From Pseudomonas sp. PD9R (GTDB lineage: Bacteria > Pseudomonadota > Gammaproteobacteria > Pseudomonadales > Pseudomonadaceae): a stretch of DNA of 64,000 nt. The DNA lies in the NCBI RefSeq assembly GCF_019200975.1, contig NZ_JAHTMR010000001.1:203400-267399 (forward strand), written 5' to 3'. The notes below the pieces were generated by a model. That model did no database searches. It had not been told where the DNA came from and saw nothing but the letters and a program-made list of their open reading frames with translations. A program made the position numbers and the translations under genes. Numbering within the stretch: position 1 is the stretch's first letter; the number at the start of each line of letters is the position of its first letter. Of the stretch, positions 37,868-47,326 are shown piece after piece.

Positions 37868-40018
37868 ATGCAGGCACTGGACTCGCTGCAACTGCTGCAA
37901 ATCAATTTCTGGACGCTGGCGGCGGTGGTGCTGTTCACCTGCCTGACCCACCGCGATCAATGGGCTGCTCGGGCCGGTTTCGGCGCCGTCACCGGGTTGT
38001 TGTTGATCAATTACGCGGCCTGGCGAATTCGCGACACGTTGCCCGACGGCCATTCCGGATTTGCCACGGTCTGGGCTTACACCTTTTTGTTTTTCGAGAT
38101 GTTGGCGATTGGTTACACGCTGTTTTCCATCATTGTGATGCTCTGTCGCACCGACCACCGAAAGGAGGCGGATGCCGGCGAACGACGGCTGCGGGAACAA
38201 GGCAGCGCGGTGCCAGCGGTAGACATCTTCATCGCCACCTACAACGAAGGCCTCGAAATTCTCGAAAAAACCATCATTGCCGCCCAGGCAATCGACTATC
38301 CGAACTTCACCATATGGGTGCTCGACGACACCCGGCGCGACTGGTTGCGCGACTACTGCGCCGAAGTGGGCGTGCAATATGCGCGGCGTCCGGACAATTC
38401 CCACGCCAAGGCCGGTAACCTGAACAACGGTTTGCGCCAGTCGGCGGCCGGCAGTAATGCGCCGTATATCCTGGTGCTCGACGCCGACTTCGCGCCGCAG
38501 CAGGCGATCCTCCTGCGCACCCTGGGACTGTTTGACGACCCCAAAGTGGGCCTGGTGCAAACGCCGCAGTTTTACTACAACCCCGATCCGATTCAACACA
38601 ACCTCGGCACGTCCGCTTGCTGGGTGGATGAGCAACGGGTGTTCTTCGATGTGTTCCAGCCAGCCAAGGATGGTTGGGATGCGGCGTTCTGCGTCGGCAC
38701 GTCCTTCGTGGTGCGGCGCGATTTGATCACCGAAGTCGGCGGTTTTCCTACAGGTTCGGTCTGCGAAGACATCTACACGACCTATCGGTTGCTGCAAAAA
38801 GGCTACGTCACCCGTTGGCTGAATGAGCGTCTGTCGATCGGTTTGTCCGCCGAAGGCCTGACCGAGTACATCAACCAGCGTGGACGCTGGTGCCTGGGCA
38901 CGATCCAGGTGGCGTTGCTCAAGGACGGGCCATTGCGCGGCAGTGGTTACACGCTCAACGATCGTTTGCACTACCTCCATGGCCTGATGCACTGGTTTTC
39001 CAAGCCGTTCATTCTGATGATGCTGGTCTCGCCGGTGTTGTACTGGTACTTCGGCATTGCCGGGTTCTACGCCAATCCGGTGGACTTTCTCGCCTTCGGC
39101 ATGCCGGCGTTGATTTCATTCTGGGGGTACGGAACCTGGGTCACAGACCGGCGCACGCTGCCGATTTTCACCGAGGTCACGCAGATCGTTGCCTCGTTGG
39201 CCGTCACGGCGACCATTGCCAGCGCCATGATCCGGCCGTTTGGGCGGCCATTCAAAGTCACCGCCAAGGGCCTTGATCGCTCACGCACGATGGTGCACTG
39301 GAAACTGTTCGGGTTCTTTTTTTCGCTGACGTTGTTTTCGCAGATCGGTGCCTACATCGCCATCAGCACTGCCGCCGCGTTCGACGGCAACATGCTGTTC
39401 AACTTGTGCTGGACCGTGGTCGCGCTGGTCTACAACCTCGCAACGCTGGTGGCCTGCGTCGACCGGCCACGCTTACACGGCGAAGAACGTTTTCCGTTCG
39501 ACAAAGCCAGCGGGTTTCGCTTCGGCGGCAAAGTCCTGCCCGGTCGCCTGGTGGATATTTCCCTCAGCGGCACGTCCTTGACCTGTGCGTTTGCCTCTTC
39601 GATCAAACCGGGGCTGTGCGGTCAGGTGTGGGTCGACAAACTCGGTTGGCTGGACGTGGAAGTCATGCGCAATCACGGCGATGACCGATTGGGCCTACGG
39701 TTTGTCGAGCTTGATGAAGAACGGCGGCGGCAATTGATCGCCCGGCTATTCAGTGACGCGAGCATTAACGTCGTCAGTAAGGCCGAACCGGCGCAGGCTT
39801 TTGGCACCTTGTTGCAGCGCTCCTTGTTAGGCGAAAAGCGCTTGGCACCGCGTGCGGCCAAGCCGATCAAGCGGCCATCCTACGTCTCGCCACCACGCTG
39901 GCGGCCGGTGATGGTGCGTTCGCGCAAACAAACGTTGCCACCTCTCAGTGTCAGTCGTTCAGGTCTGTGGACTCTGCTGCTTTCTCCCTTGCGAGCTTTG
40001 CTCGGCCAACGCTTGTAG
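37868..40018 (+). CDS. BcsA-like family-2 glycan synthase with C-terminal PilZ domain
   Basis: This 716-residue inner-membrane processive glycosyltransferase has the D, DxD, (T)ED, QxxRW set. These are D153/D154 in VLDDTRRDW, D205-A-D207, E300-D301, and QRGRW at 337-341. The gating-loop motif FKVTAKG at 462-468 is that of BcsA. Several membrane helices flank the catalytic domain. A PilZ domain follows (about 530-630) with DISLSG at 563-568, but the usual RxxxR is HGEER at 537-541 with extra arginines at 533 and 535. The ATG at 37868 follows AGGAGG at 37854-37859. The sugar is unknown; cellulose, mixed-linkage glucan or another beta-glycan are all possible. Confidence 0.88.
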   Translation: MQALDSLQLLQINFWTLAAVVLFTCLTHRDQWAARAGFGAVTGLLLINYAAWRIRDTLPDGHSGFATVWAYTFLFFEMLAIGYTLFSIIVMLCRTDHRKEADAGERRLREQGSAVPAVDIFIATYNEGLEILEKTIIAAQAIDYPNFTIWVLDDTRRDWLRDYCAEVGVQYARRPDNSHAKAGNLNNGLRQSAAGSNAPYILVLDADFAPQQAILLRTLGLFDDPKVGLVQTPQFYYNPDPIQHNLGTSACWVDEQRVFFDVFQPAKDGWDAAFCVGTSFVVRRDLITEVGGFPTGSVCEDIYTTYRLLQKGYVTRWLNERLSIGLSAEGLTEYINQRGRWCLGTIQVALLKDGPLRGSGYTLNDRLHYLHGLMHWFSKPFILMMLVSPVLYWYFGIAGFYANPVDFLAFGMPALISFWGYGTWVTDRRTLPIFTEVTQIVASLAVTATIASAMIRPFGRPFKVTAKGLDRSRTMVHWKLFGFFFSLTLFSQIGAYIAISTAAAFDGNMLFNLCWTVVALVYNLATLVACVDRPRLHGEERFPFDKASGFRFGGKVLPGRLVDISLSGTSLTCAFASSIKPGLCGQVWVDKLGWLDVEVMRNHGDDRLGLRFVELDEERRRQLIARLFSDASINVVSKAEPAQAFGTLLQRSLLGEKRLAPRAAKPIKRPSYVSPPRWRPVMVRSRKQTLPPLSVSRSGLWTLLLSPLRALLGQRL

Positions 40019-40027
40019 GTGCGCGCC

Positions 40028-41467
40028 ATGAACAGTTGCTTATCCACGTCATGTTTCATGTCTTTGCTGTTGCTCGGTGGTTGCTCGCTGGAGCCGACCT
40101 ACGAGAAGCCCGAGGCACCAATTGACCAGCAATGGCCGGCGAATACGGTGGGTGAGTGTTGCAGCGGCAAGCAAGCGTTCGATAAGGACTGGCGCGGTTT
40201 TGTGGTCGATGACCGCCTGCGCCAACTGATCGAGATGGCCCTGGCCAACAATCGCAGCCTGCGTCAATTCGCGGCCAGTGTTGATGAGGCGCGAGCCGGT
40301 TATGACAGCGCAGAGTCGGGGCTTTTTCCTACGATCGGCATCGACACCTACGCCGGGCGCAGCAAGTTGCCGCCGTTGGTGCGCACGCCGGGCGGTGGCG
40401 CCACCGCAGGCAGCATCGCCAATACGTTTCAGGCCACGGGCGGGTTCACGTCCTACGAGCTGGACTTTTTCGGGCGTATTCGCAGCCAGCGCAATGCCGC
40501 AGGGGCGCGTTTCGAAGCGTCCGAAGCCGACTATCAAACGGCGCGGCTGGCGCTGATCGGCGAAGTGGCCAGCACGTGGTTGAGCCTCAAGGCCAATCAG
40601 CATTTACTCGACCTCGCGCAGAACACCTACCAATCCCAGGACCGCTACGGGCAGTTGCTGCGCAAGAGTTACAACCTTGGTTCCAGCGCGCGGATCGATG
40701 TGCATCAGGCCGATGCGCAAACCAACACCGCCGCGGTGCAGGTCAATACCTATCGCATGCAAGTGGCGCAGAACATGAATGCGCTGCAGGTGCTGGTGGG
40801 GCAACCGGTGCCGGTAGGGTTGCTGCCAACCGGGGCGTTGGGTGAGCAATTGGCGACCCTGGACGTCCCGGCGGGATTACCCTCGGCGCTGGTCGAGCGT
40901 CGGCCAGACATCATGTCTGCCGAGGCGCAATTGCGTGCCGCCAACGCCGATATAGGCGCGGCGCGAACGGCCTATTTCCCGACCTTTTCACTGACCTCGG
41001 CACTGGGCAGCCTGACCGGTGATTTCTCCCGGCTGCTCAGTGGTCCGGCCGAATTCTGGGCGGTGGCGCTGGCAGGTTCGATGCCATTGATCGACGGTGG
41101 TGCGCGGCGGGCGCAGGTGGACGCCAGTCATGCCCGGTTCAACGGTCAGGCTGCGGCTTATGAGGCCACGGTACAGAATGCCTTTCGTGAAGCCGCCGAT
41201 GCCTTGAATGCGCGGCAGGAAATGCTGACCCAAGTCGAGTTCCAGAAAAAACTGGTGGGGGATTATCAAGAGGCGTATCGGCAGTCACGCCTAAGGTTCG
41301 AAGCGGGGCTGGACAGCTATTTTTCCACCATGGATGCACAGCGCTCGCTGTTTGATGCGCAGCAGAAATGGGCGCAGCTGGAACTGGCGCGGGAGATTAA
41401 TCAGGTGACGTTGTACAAGGCGCTGGGAGGAGGGTGGAGTCAGTCGTTGAAGATGGCGGATCGGTGA
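40028..41467 (+). CDS. NodT-family outer-membrane channel lipoprotein
   Basis: This 479-residue TolC-superfamily protein has a lipoprotein signal (SLLLLGGC, lipid-modified Cys19) and the two repeated outer-membrane factor domains. Motifs such as DWRGFVVDDRLRQLIEMALANN, TSYELDFFGRIRS and LVERRPDIMSAEAQLRAANADIGAARTAYFPTF are typical of RND-type channels. It begins nine bases after the synthase stop, closing a four-gene operon. No RND pump lies nearby, so it more plausibly pairs with the fusion protein at 35420 to export the polysaccharide. Confidence 0.88.
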   Translation: MNSCLSTSCFMSLLLLGGCSLEPTYEKPEAPIDQQWPANTVGECCSGKQAFDKDWRGFVVDDRLRQLIEMALANNRSLRQFAASVDEARAGYDSAESGLFPTIGIDTYAGRSKLPPLVRTPGGGATAGSIANTFQATGGFTSYELDFFGRIRSQRNAAGARFEASEADYQTARLALIGEVASTWLSLKANQHLLDLAQNTYQSQDRYGQLLRKSYNLGSSARIDVHQADAQTNTAAVQVNTYRMQVAQNMNALQVLVGQPVPVGLLPTGALGEQLATLDVPAGLPSALVERRPDIMSAEAQLRAANADIGAARTAYFPTFSLTSALGSLTGDFSRLLSGPAEFWAVALAGSMPLIDGGARRAQVDASHARFNGQAAAYEATVQNAFREAADALNARQEMLTQVEFQKKLVGDYQEAYRQSRLRFEAGLDSYFSTMDAQRSLFDAQQKWAQLELAREINQVTLYKALGGGWSQSLKMADR

Positions 41468-41501
41468 GGTGTGGCGAAGTGTGGTGATTTTGAGGGCCTC
41501 T

Positions 41502-41582
41502 TCGCGGGCAAGCCTCGCTCCTACAAGTCGTGCGCGATTTCAACACTGGCGCATGACCTGTAGGAGCGAGCTTGCTCCGGGC
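41502..41582. repeat. REP palindrome, family C variant
   Basis: TTCGCGGGCAAGCCTCGCTC followed by CTACAAG pairs imperfectly with CTGTAGGAGCGAGCTTGCTC. It lies between the convergent channel and MFS genes and marks the downstream edge of the exopolysaccharide locus. Confidence 0.75.
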
Positions 41583-41605
41583 GGCGTTTCGACGAAGGTG
41601 ATTTA

Positions 41606-42904
41606 TCAGGCACCGCGCACTATCGCAGCCTCCGCCGTCCGCAACTCATGCTTGTTGCCACGGAACAGCACCAGCGTCGCAATCAGCCCCATCAACGCCG
41701 CGGCACTGAGCCAGATCCCCGGTGCCGCTTTGTTATCCAGCACGTGAATCAGATAAGTACACGCTGCCGGTGTGAAACCGCCAAAGGTTGCCGTCGCCAG
41801 GCTGTAGGCCAGGGAGAAACCGGTTGTACGAACTTCTACCGGCATGATCTCGGTCAGGGCCACCACCATGGCACCATTGTACGAACCGTAGAGGAACGAC
41901 AGCCACAGTTCGACGATCAGCAGATGGCTGAAACTCGGGTTTGCCACCAACCATGACAACGCTGGATAAGCGGTGAGGATTGCCAGAATTGTCGCCGCCA
42001 GCAGCAGGGGTTTGCGCCCGATCTTGTCCGACACCGAGCCCATGACCGGCAACCAGAAGAAGTTCGACAGACCGATGCACACGGTTACCAGCAAGGCATC
42101 CATGTCCGACAGGTGCAATTCGGCTTTTCCGAAGGTCGGGGTGTAGGCGGTGATCAAATAGAACGACACCGTGGTCATCACCACCAGCGCCATGCCGGCG
42201 ATAACAATGCCAAAATTCTGACTGATCGAACGGACAATATCCCGCAGGGTCGGGCGATATTTGCGCGCCTGGAATTCCGGGGTTTCTTCCAGTGAACGAC
42301 GAATCACGAAGATCACCGGAACGATCATGCAGCCGATCAGGAACGGCACGCGCCAGCCCCAATCACCCATTTGCTCAGGGCTGAGCCAGTGGTTCAAACC
42401 AACGCCCAGCAGACCGGCGAATACCACAGCGGCTTGCTGACTGGCGGATTGCCAACTGACAAAGAAGCCTTTGCGGCCCGGCGTGGAAATTTCGGCCAGG
42501 TACACCGACACCCCACCGAGTTCCACCCCGGCCGAGAAACCTTGCAGCAGTCGACCGAACAACACGATCAGCGGCGCGGCAACGCCGAGGGTGGCGTAAC
42601 CCGGCACACAGGCGATCAACACCGTACCGGCGGCCATCAAGGCCAGGGTGATGATCAACCCTTTGCGACGGCCATGGCGGTCAATGTAGGCGCCTAGAAA
42701 AATCGCCCCTAACGGACGCATCAGGAAACCGGCACCGAAAGTGGCCAGTGAGAGCATCAGGGAAGCGAAAGCGCTGTCGGCAGGGAAGAAGGTCTTGGCG
42801 ATGGCCGTGGCGTAAAAGCCGTAGACCATAAAGTCGAACATTTCGAGGAAGTTGCCGCTGACAACGCGAAAAATCGCTTTGCCTTTGCCCGTATTAGAGG
42901 ACAT
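41606..42904 (-). CDS. MFS metabolite:H+ symporter (citrate/tricarballylate type)
   Basis: This 432-residue transporter of the MHS branch of the major facilitator superfamily has twelve predicted helices. It carries the loop motif [13 protein letters not shown] between helices 2 and 3 and [14 protein letters not shown] between 8 and 9. The N-terminal [20 protein letters not shown] and the overall pattern resemble citrate-proton symporters. The start at 42904 is preferred over an in-frame start at 43009, but no strong Shine-Dalgarno is seen, so the start is uncertain. The substrate is an inference; other carboxylates are possible. Confidence 0.8.
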   Translation of the reverse strand: MSSNTGKGKAIFRVVSGNFLEMFDFMVYGFYATAIAKTFFPADSAFASLMLSLATFGAGFLMRPLGAIFLGAYIDRHGRRKGLIITLALMAAGTVLIACVPGYATLGVAAPLIVLFGRLLQGFSAGVELGGVSVYLAEISTPGRKGFFVSWQSASQQAAVVFAGLLGVGLNHWLSPEQMGDWGWRVPFLIGCMIVPVIFVIRRSLEETPEFQARKYRPTLRDIVRSISQNFGIVIAGMALVVMTTVSFYLITAYTPTFGKAELHLSDMDALLVTVCIGLSNFFWLPVMGSVSDKIGRKPLLLAATILAILTAYPALSWLVANPSFSHLLIVELWLSFLYGSYNGAMVVALTEIMPVEVRTTGFSLAYSLATATFGGFTPAACTYLIHVLDNKAAPGIWLSAAALMGLIATLVLFRGNKHELRTAEAAIVRGA

Positions 42905-43109
42905 TTGGACGTACTCGCTTTTGGCTGTCTTGTTGGAAATCCTTGGTTTAGACGCGTCCATCGCTGCCGCTGATGAGGACAGGCTCCCTCGGCGAGCGTT
43001 TTGTAACAATATGTGTGGAGTGATGGATAGGCAACAATTAGTTAGGTTGCTGCTTAAACGATATAGCCATTACGCGGCATGGATTGCGTACTGGAGCGAA
43101 TTAACCCCC

Positions 43110-43193
43110 GTAGGAGCTGCCGAAGGCTGCGATCTTTTGATTCTGTTTTTAAAAGCAAGATCAAAAGATCGCAGCCTTCGGCAGCTCCTACAG
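43110..43193. repeat. REP/REPIN palindrome, family A
   Basis: The arms GTAGGAGCTGCCGAAGGC and GCCTTCGGCAGCTCCTAC pair around TGCGATCTTTTGATT and its complement. It lies in the divergent gap upstream of apbE. Confidence 0.85.
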
Positions 43194-43255
43194 GGGGTAA
43201 TGCATAATGGCGGCTCTTGGCTTCGTGTCAGGGAGTTCTTCAGTGGAGGCAGGAA

Positions 43256-44272
43256 TTGCTTATCAGGCGGCTGGTCGTTTTCGTGATGCTGATTGGCATC
43301 CTCTCCGCCTGCGGCAACGGCGACTCCATGGAAAGCTTCGGCGGCCCGACAATGGGTAGCACGTATTCGATCAAGTACGTGCGCCACGCCGGTCTTCCCG
43401 CCCCGGAAGACGTACGCGTCGAGGTCGAAAAAATCCTCGCTGACGTCGACCGGCAAATGTCGACCTACCGCAGCGATTCGGATATCGAACGCTTCAATGC
43501 TTTACCCGCCAATAGCTGTCAGACAATGCCCGCGCCGATCCTCGAGTTGGTCCGCGTCGGCGAGCAGCTGTCAGAGCAAAGCGAAGGGTCTTACGATTTG
43601 ACGGTCGAGCCGCTGCTTAATCTCTGGGGGTTTGGCCCTCAGGGTCGTGAAGAAAAAATTCCAACCACCGAAGCGCTCGCCGAGGTGAAGCAACGCGTTG
43701 GCCATGCTCATCTGCATATCGACGGCAATAAGCTGTGCAAGGACGCTGCCGTCGAAGTCGACTTCAACAGCATCGCCGCCGGTTATGCGGTGGATACGAT
43801 TGCTGCACGACTGGAGGCGCTGGGCATCCACAACTATCTCGCCGAAGCCACCGGTGAACTCAAGGCGGCTGGCAAGAAAGCCGACGGTTCTTCCTGGCGC
43901 ATTGCCCTGGAGGAACCTCGCGACGATCAACAAGTGGCCGAGCGTATCGTTGCCATCGACGGTTATGGCCTTTCAACGTCCGGCGACTACCGAAATTATT
44001 TTGAGCAGGGCGGGCAGCGTTACTCCCACACCTTCGATGCTCGCACCGGTAAGCCGGTTTCACACACCCTGGCGTCCGTCACGGTGATTCATTCTTCCGC
44101 CTTAATGGCCGATGGCTTATCAACGATGTTGCTGATTCTCGGCCCGGAGCGCGGTTGGGACTACGCAGAAAGACACGACATCGGCGCATTTTTTGTGATT
44201 CGTGCCGATACAGGTTTCGTCACACGCAGCAGTCACGCTTTTGAACGCCTCAGCGCTGGAAAAACCGAATGA
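43256..44272 (+). CDS. apbE: FAD:protein FMN transferase ApbE
   Basis: This 338-residue lipoprotein attaches FMN to a threonine of flavoproteins such as NqrB/NqrC and RnfG. The TTG at 43256 is chosen because GGAGG at 43245-43249 precedes it by six bases and the product then has a lipobox, ILSAC (Cys19). Motifs include GGPTMGSTYSIKYV, VDFNSIAAGYAVD and HTFDARTGKPV, which bind FAD and Mg2+. In PAO1, as I recall, this gene follows nqrF; here no nqr gene is adjacent, so the present target is unclear. Confidence 0.88.
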   Translation: MLIRRLVVFVMLIGILSACGNGDSMESFGGPTMGSTYSIKYVRHAGLPAPEDVRVEVEKILADVDRQMSTYRSDSDIERFNALPANSCQTMPAPILELVRVGEQLSEQSEGSYDLTVEPLLNLWGFGPQGREEKIPTTEALAEVKQRVGHAHLHIDGNKLCKDAAVEVDFNSIAAGYAVDTIAARLEALGIHNYLAEATGELKAAGKKADGSSWRIALEEPRDDQQVAERIVAIDGYGLSTSGDYRNYFEQGGQRYSHTFDARTGKPVSHTLASVTVIHSSALMADGLSTMLLILGPERGWDYAERHDIGAFFVIRADTGFVTRSSHAFERLSAGKTE

Positions 44273-44479
44273 TTGCGGCGATTCAAGCGTTGAAAGCTGG
44301 CGTTGTAGTGCAGGCAAAACTAGCCTACGACGCGACCAAGGGTTAATGTGCGCGGCGTTGACGCTTCTATAGACTGTGTCCGGGTTCTGCACTGGCCCCA
44401 AATTGTTCCTTCACGCCGCAGATCGGCGTGATTTAGCCGCAGGTGCCGAGGGCGCCGCGGCCTGTTCTGAGGAGTACGC

Positions 44480-45874
44480 ATGGCTGTCTACAACTACGAC
44501 GTGGTGGTGTTGGGTTCCGGCCCGGCGGGAGAAGGCGCGGCAATGAACGCCGCCAAGGCAGGGCGCAAGGTGGCGATGGTCGATAGCCGTCGCCAGGTCG
44601 GCGGCAACTGTACTCACTTGGGCACCATCCCGTCCAAGGCACTGCGTCACTCGGTCCGGCAGATCATGCAGTTCAACACCAACCCGATGTTCCGGGCCAT
44701 TGGTGAGCCGCGCTGGTTCTCGTTCCCGGACGTGCTGAAAAGCGCTGAAAAAGTCATCTCCAAACAAGTCGCCTCGCGCACCGGCTACTATGCCCGTAAC
44801 CGCGTCGACGTGTTCTTTGGCACCGGCAGTTTCGCCGACGAGCAAACCATCGAAGTGGTCTGCGCCAACGGCGTAGTCGAAAAGCTTGTTGCCAAGCACA
44901 TCATCATCGCTACCGGTTCGCGCCCGTATCGCCCAGCCGACATCGATTTTCACCATCCGCGTATCTACGATAGCGACACCATCCTCAGCCTCGGCCACAC
45001 CCCGCGCAAACTCATCGTTTACGGCGCTGGCGTGATCGGCTGCGAATACGCCTCGATCTTCAGTGGTCTGGGTGTTCTGGTTGAGCTGGTGGACAACCGT
45101 GGTCAGTTGCTGAGCTTCCTCGATTCGGAAATTTCCCAGGCGTTGAGCTACCACTTCAGCAACAACAACATCACGGTGCGCCACAACGAAGACTACGACC
45201 GCGTCGAAGGCGTGGACAACGGCGTGATCCTGCACCTCAAGTCCGGCAAGAAGATCAAGGCCGACGCCTTGCTCTGGTGCAACGGCCGGACCGGTAACAC
45301 CGATCAGCTGGGTCTGGAAAACATCGGCGTGAAGGTCAACAGCCGTGGTCAGATCGAAGTCGACGAGGCTTATCGCACCTGCGTGCCGAACATCTACGGT
45401 GCCGGTGACGTGATCGGCTGGCCGAGCCTGGCCAGTGCCGCTCACGACCAGGGCCGTTCGGCCGCTGGCAGCATTGTCGATAACGGCAGCTGGCGCTTTG
45501 TGAATGACGTGCCGACCGGCATCTACACCATTCCGGAGATCAGCTCGATCGGCAAGAACGAGCAGGAACTGACCCAGGCCAAAGTGCCGTACGAAGTGGG
45601 CAAGGCGTTCTTCAAGAGCATGGCGCGCGCGCAGATCGCCGGTGAGCCGCAAGGCATGCTGAAGATTTTGTTCCACCGTGAAACCCTGGAAGTGCTGGGT
45701 GTTCACTGCTTCGGTTATCAGGCGTCGGAGATCGTGCACATCGGTCAGGCGATCATGAACCAGCCGGGCGAATTGAATACGCTGAAATACTTCGTCAATA
45801 CCACGTTCAACTACCCGACCATGGCCGAAGCCTACCGGGTAGCGGCGTACGATGGCCTCAACCGGCTTTTTTGA
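44480..45874 (+). CDS. sthA: Soluble pyridine nucleotide transhydrogenase
   Basis: This 464-residue flavoprotein moves reducing equivalents between NADPH and NAD+. FAD-binding [11 protein letters not shown] is at the N-terminus, followed by [17 protein letters not shown]. The second cysteine of the usual redox pair is replaced by threonine, as is normal for SthA. The NAD-binding motif [14 protein letters not shown] and the FAD motif [14 protein letters not shown] follow, then the dimerisation domain. The ATG at 44480 is preceded by GAGGAG. Confidence 0.95.
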   Translation: MAVYNYDVVVLGSGPAGEGAAMNAAKAGRKVAMVDSRRQVGGNCTHLGTIPSKALRHSVRQIMQFNTNPMFRAIGEPRWFSFPDVLKSAEKVISKQVASRTGYYARNRVDVFFGTGSFADEQTIEVVCANGVVEKLVAKHIIIATGSRPYRPADIDFHHPRIYDSDTILSLGHTPRKLIVYGAGVIGCEYASIFSGLGVLVELVDNRGQLLSFLDSEISQALSYHFSNNNITVRHNEDYDRVEGVDNGVILHLKSGKKIKADALLWCNGRTGNTDQLGLENIGVKVNSRGQIEVDEAYRTCVPNIYGAGDVIGWPSLASAAHDQGRSAAGSIVDNGSWRFVNDVPTGIYTIPEISSIGKNEQELTQAKVPYEVGKAFFKSMARAQIAGEPQGMLKILFHRETLEVLGVHCFGYQASEIVHIGQAIMNQPGELNTLKYFVNTTFNYPTMAEAYRVAAYDGLNRLF

Positions 45875-45875
45875 G

Positions 45876-45900
45876 CGGCTCCGGCCGGTGGCCTGAGCCG
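45876..45900. other. GC-rich hairpin between convergent sthA and glpQ
   Basis: CGGCTC and GAGCCG form the outer stem and GGCC with GGCC the inner stem around GGT, with one mismatch. No U-tract follows on either strand, so it is not a typical intrinsic terminator, though it may stop transcription from both sides. Confidence 0.4.
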
Positions 45901-45916
45901 GCCGGGGAGACCGATT

Positions 45917-46639
45917 TCAGCAATTCTCGAGCGTGGCAGTGGCCAAACCGGGAAAGTCTGTAATCAGGCTGTCAACGCCGAAGTCGGCGAGTCTGCGCAT
46001 TAGCGCAGGCTCGTTGACTGTCCACACCGACACATGCAGCCCCTGACGCTGCGCCTTCTGCAGGCGTTCCGGCGTACACAGGGTCCAGTTCAGCGCCAGA
46101 ATCTCACAGCCATAACTTGCCGCGACCTTCAGTGGGTCGAGCCACGCGTACTCGGCTACCAGTCCACGGGATACGTCCGGCACCAGGTCCAGCGCGGCTT
46201 TCAGCACTTCCCGCGAACTCGAGGTGATCGTCACCTTGTCCAGCAAACCATGACGTTGCGCCATTTCACGGATTGCCAGTACGGTGGTTGCTGCGCGAGT
46301 GCGTGAAGCGCTTTTGACTTCCAGTTGCCAGTGATCGAAGTCGCATTGTTCGAACAGCGATTCCAGCGTTGGAATCGGGCACGGCTTGATCCAGCCCGGG
46401 CCGCCCTTGCGCGCATCGTAAGTTACCAATTCCGCCGCCGTGTGCTCGACGACCTTGCCGCGCCGGTCGGTGGTGCGTTTGAGCGTCGGGTCGTGGATGA
46501 CCATCAGCTCGCCATCCATGGACAGGTGCAGGTCCAGTTCGCAACGGCGGACGCCGTGCTTGAGACATTCCTGAAAGCTGGTCAGGGTGTTTTCCGGTGC
46601 TTCGCCCTTGGCGCCGCGATGGCCGTAGATGAGGGTCAC
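45917..46639 (-). CDS. Glycerophosphodiester phosphodiesterase (cytosolic UgpQ-like)
   Basis: This 240-residue TIM-barrel enzyme hydrolyses glycerophosphodiesters to glycerol-3-phosphate and an alcohol. It begins MTLIYGHRGAKGEAPENTL, carrying the HRG and PENT motifs, with the metal ligands in ELDLHLSMDGELMVIHDP. No signal peptide is present, pointing to the cytosolic UgpQ type rather than periplasmic GlpQ. The stop of the upstream PilZ gene is 14 bases away, so the two are probably co-transcribed. Confidence 0.9.
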   Translation of the reverse strand: MTLIYGHRGAKGEAPENTLTSFQECLKHGVRRCELDLHLSMDGELMVIHDPTLKRTTDRRGKVVEHTAAELVTYDARKGGPGWIKPCPIPTLESLFEQCDFDHWQLEVKSASRTRAATTVLAIREMAQRHGLLDKVTITSSSREVLKAALDLVPDVSRGLVAEYAWLDPLKVAASYGCEILALNWTLCTPERLQKAQRQGLHVSVWTVNEPALMRRLADFGVDSLITDFPGLATATLENC

Positions 46640-46653
46640 GGTTCTTCCTTAAA

Positions 46654-47232
46654 TTAATTGCCTGATTCGAGTTCGCGGGCCAGACGTCGTTCCTGGGCCT
46701 GCTTCTGCAAGATATAGCGGGCCAGCAGTTGGCGCTGGGCGTCGGTCGGGTGTTCGAACTCGGTGCCGACGTCATAACCGTCACCCTTGCGGTCGCAATG
46801 AGTTACGCGAGCGCGCAGTAACAGGCCCAGGGCTTGCGGCATCAACACCAGTTTGACCGACAGGCGTGAGCCTGCGGCAATGGGCGATGGGTGCTGAAAG
46901 TCGATGCCGCCCTCGGAGATGATCACAGGTTGTGGTTCGCCGATCTGCCCGAGCACGGTGATGGCGATCACCTGGCTCAGCAAGTCGATGCGTTTGTTCT
47001 GGGATTTCAGGAACGCCGCCAGGTTTCGGTCGCGTTCGCTGATCTGGCGCAACAGGTGCTGCGACTCGAATTCGCTCAGGTGCAATTCGCTGAGCAGGTT
47101 GAACAGTGGGGAAGCATCCTGCAACACTTCCTGGCCTGCGGCTTCGGGAGCGGACAGGGGCCTAATTTCCAGTGCGATCGTGTCCTCGATACGGTAGTAT
47201 TCGCGGCGATCTTCTTCATCTAATGTCGACAT
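46654..47232 (-). CDS. PilZ-domain protein (192 aa)
   Basis: The product has RxxxR (RREYYR near the N-terminus) and a later GGIDF strand, but the second c-di-GMP motif reads IISEGG in place of D/NxSxxG. The first D/N is thus replaced by isoleucine. A helical segment of about 80 residues separates the two motifs, an unusual insertion for a PilZ barrel. It may be a PilZ-related protein that binds c-di-GMP weakly or not at all. It is divergent from lolC and upstream of glpQ in the same operon. Confidence 0.8.
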   Translation of the reverse strand: MSTLDEEDRREYYRIEDTIALEIRPLSAPEAAGQEVLQDASPLFNLLSELHLSEFESQHLLRQISERDRNLAAFLKSQNKRIDLLSQVIAITVLGQIGEPQPVIISEGGIDFQHPSPIAAGSRLSVKLVLMPQALGLLLRARVTHCDRKGDGYDVGTEFEHPTDAQRQLLARYILQKQAQERRLARELESGN

Positions 47233-47326
47233 GGCGAACCCATGGTAGCGGCGATGGTCTGAGTGTAAAGCTGGTTATCGACCCTCGCCACAAGGACGTT
47301 CCTTTTCCCTCCGAACAAGCCCCGAC

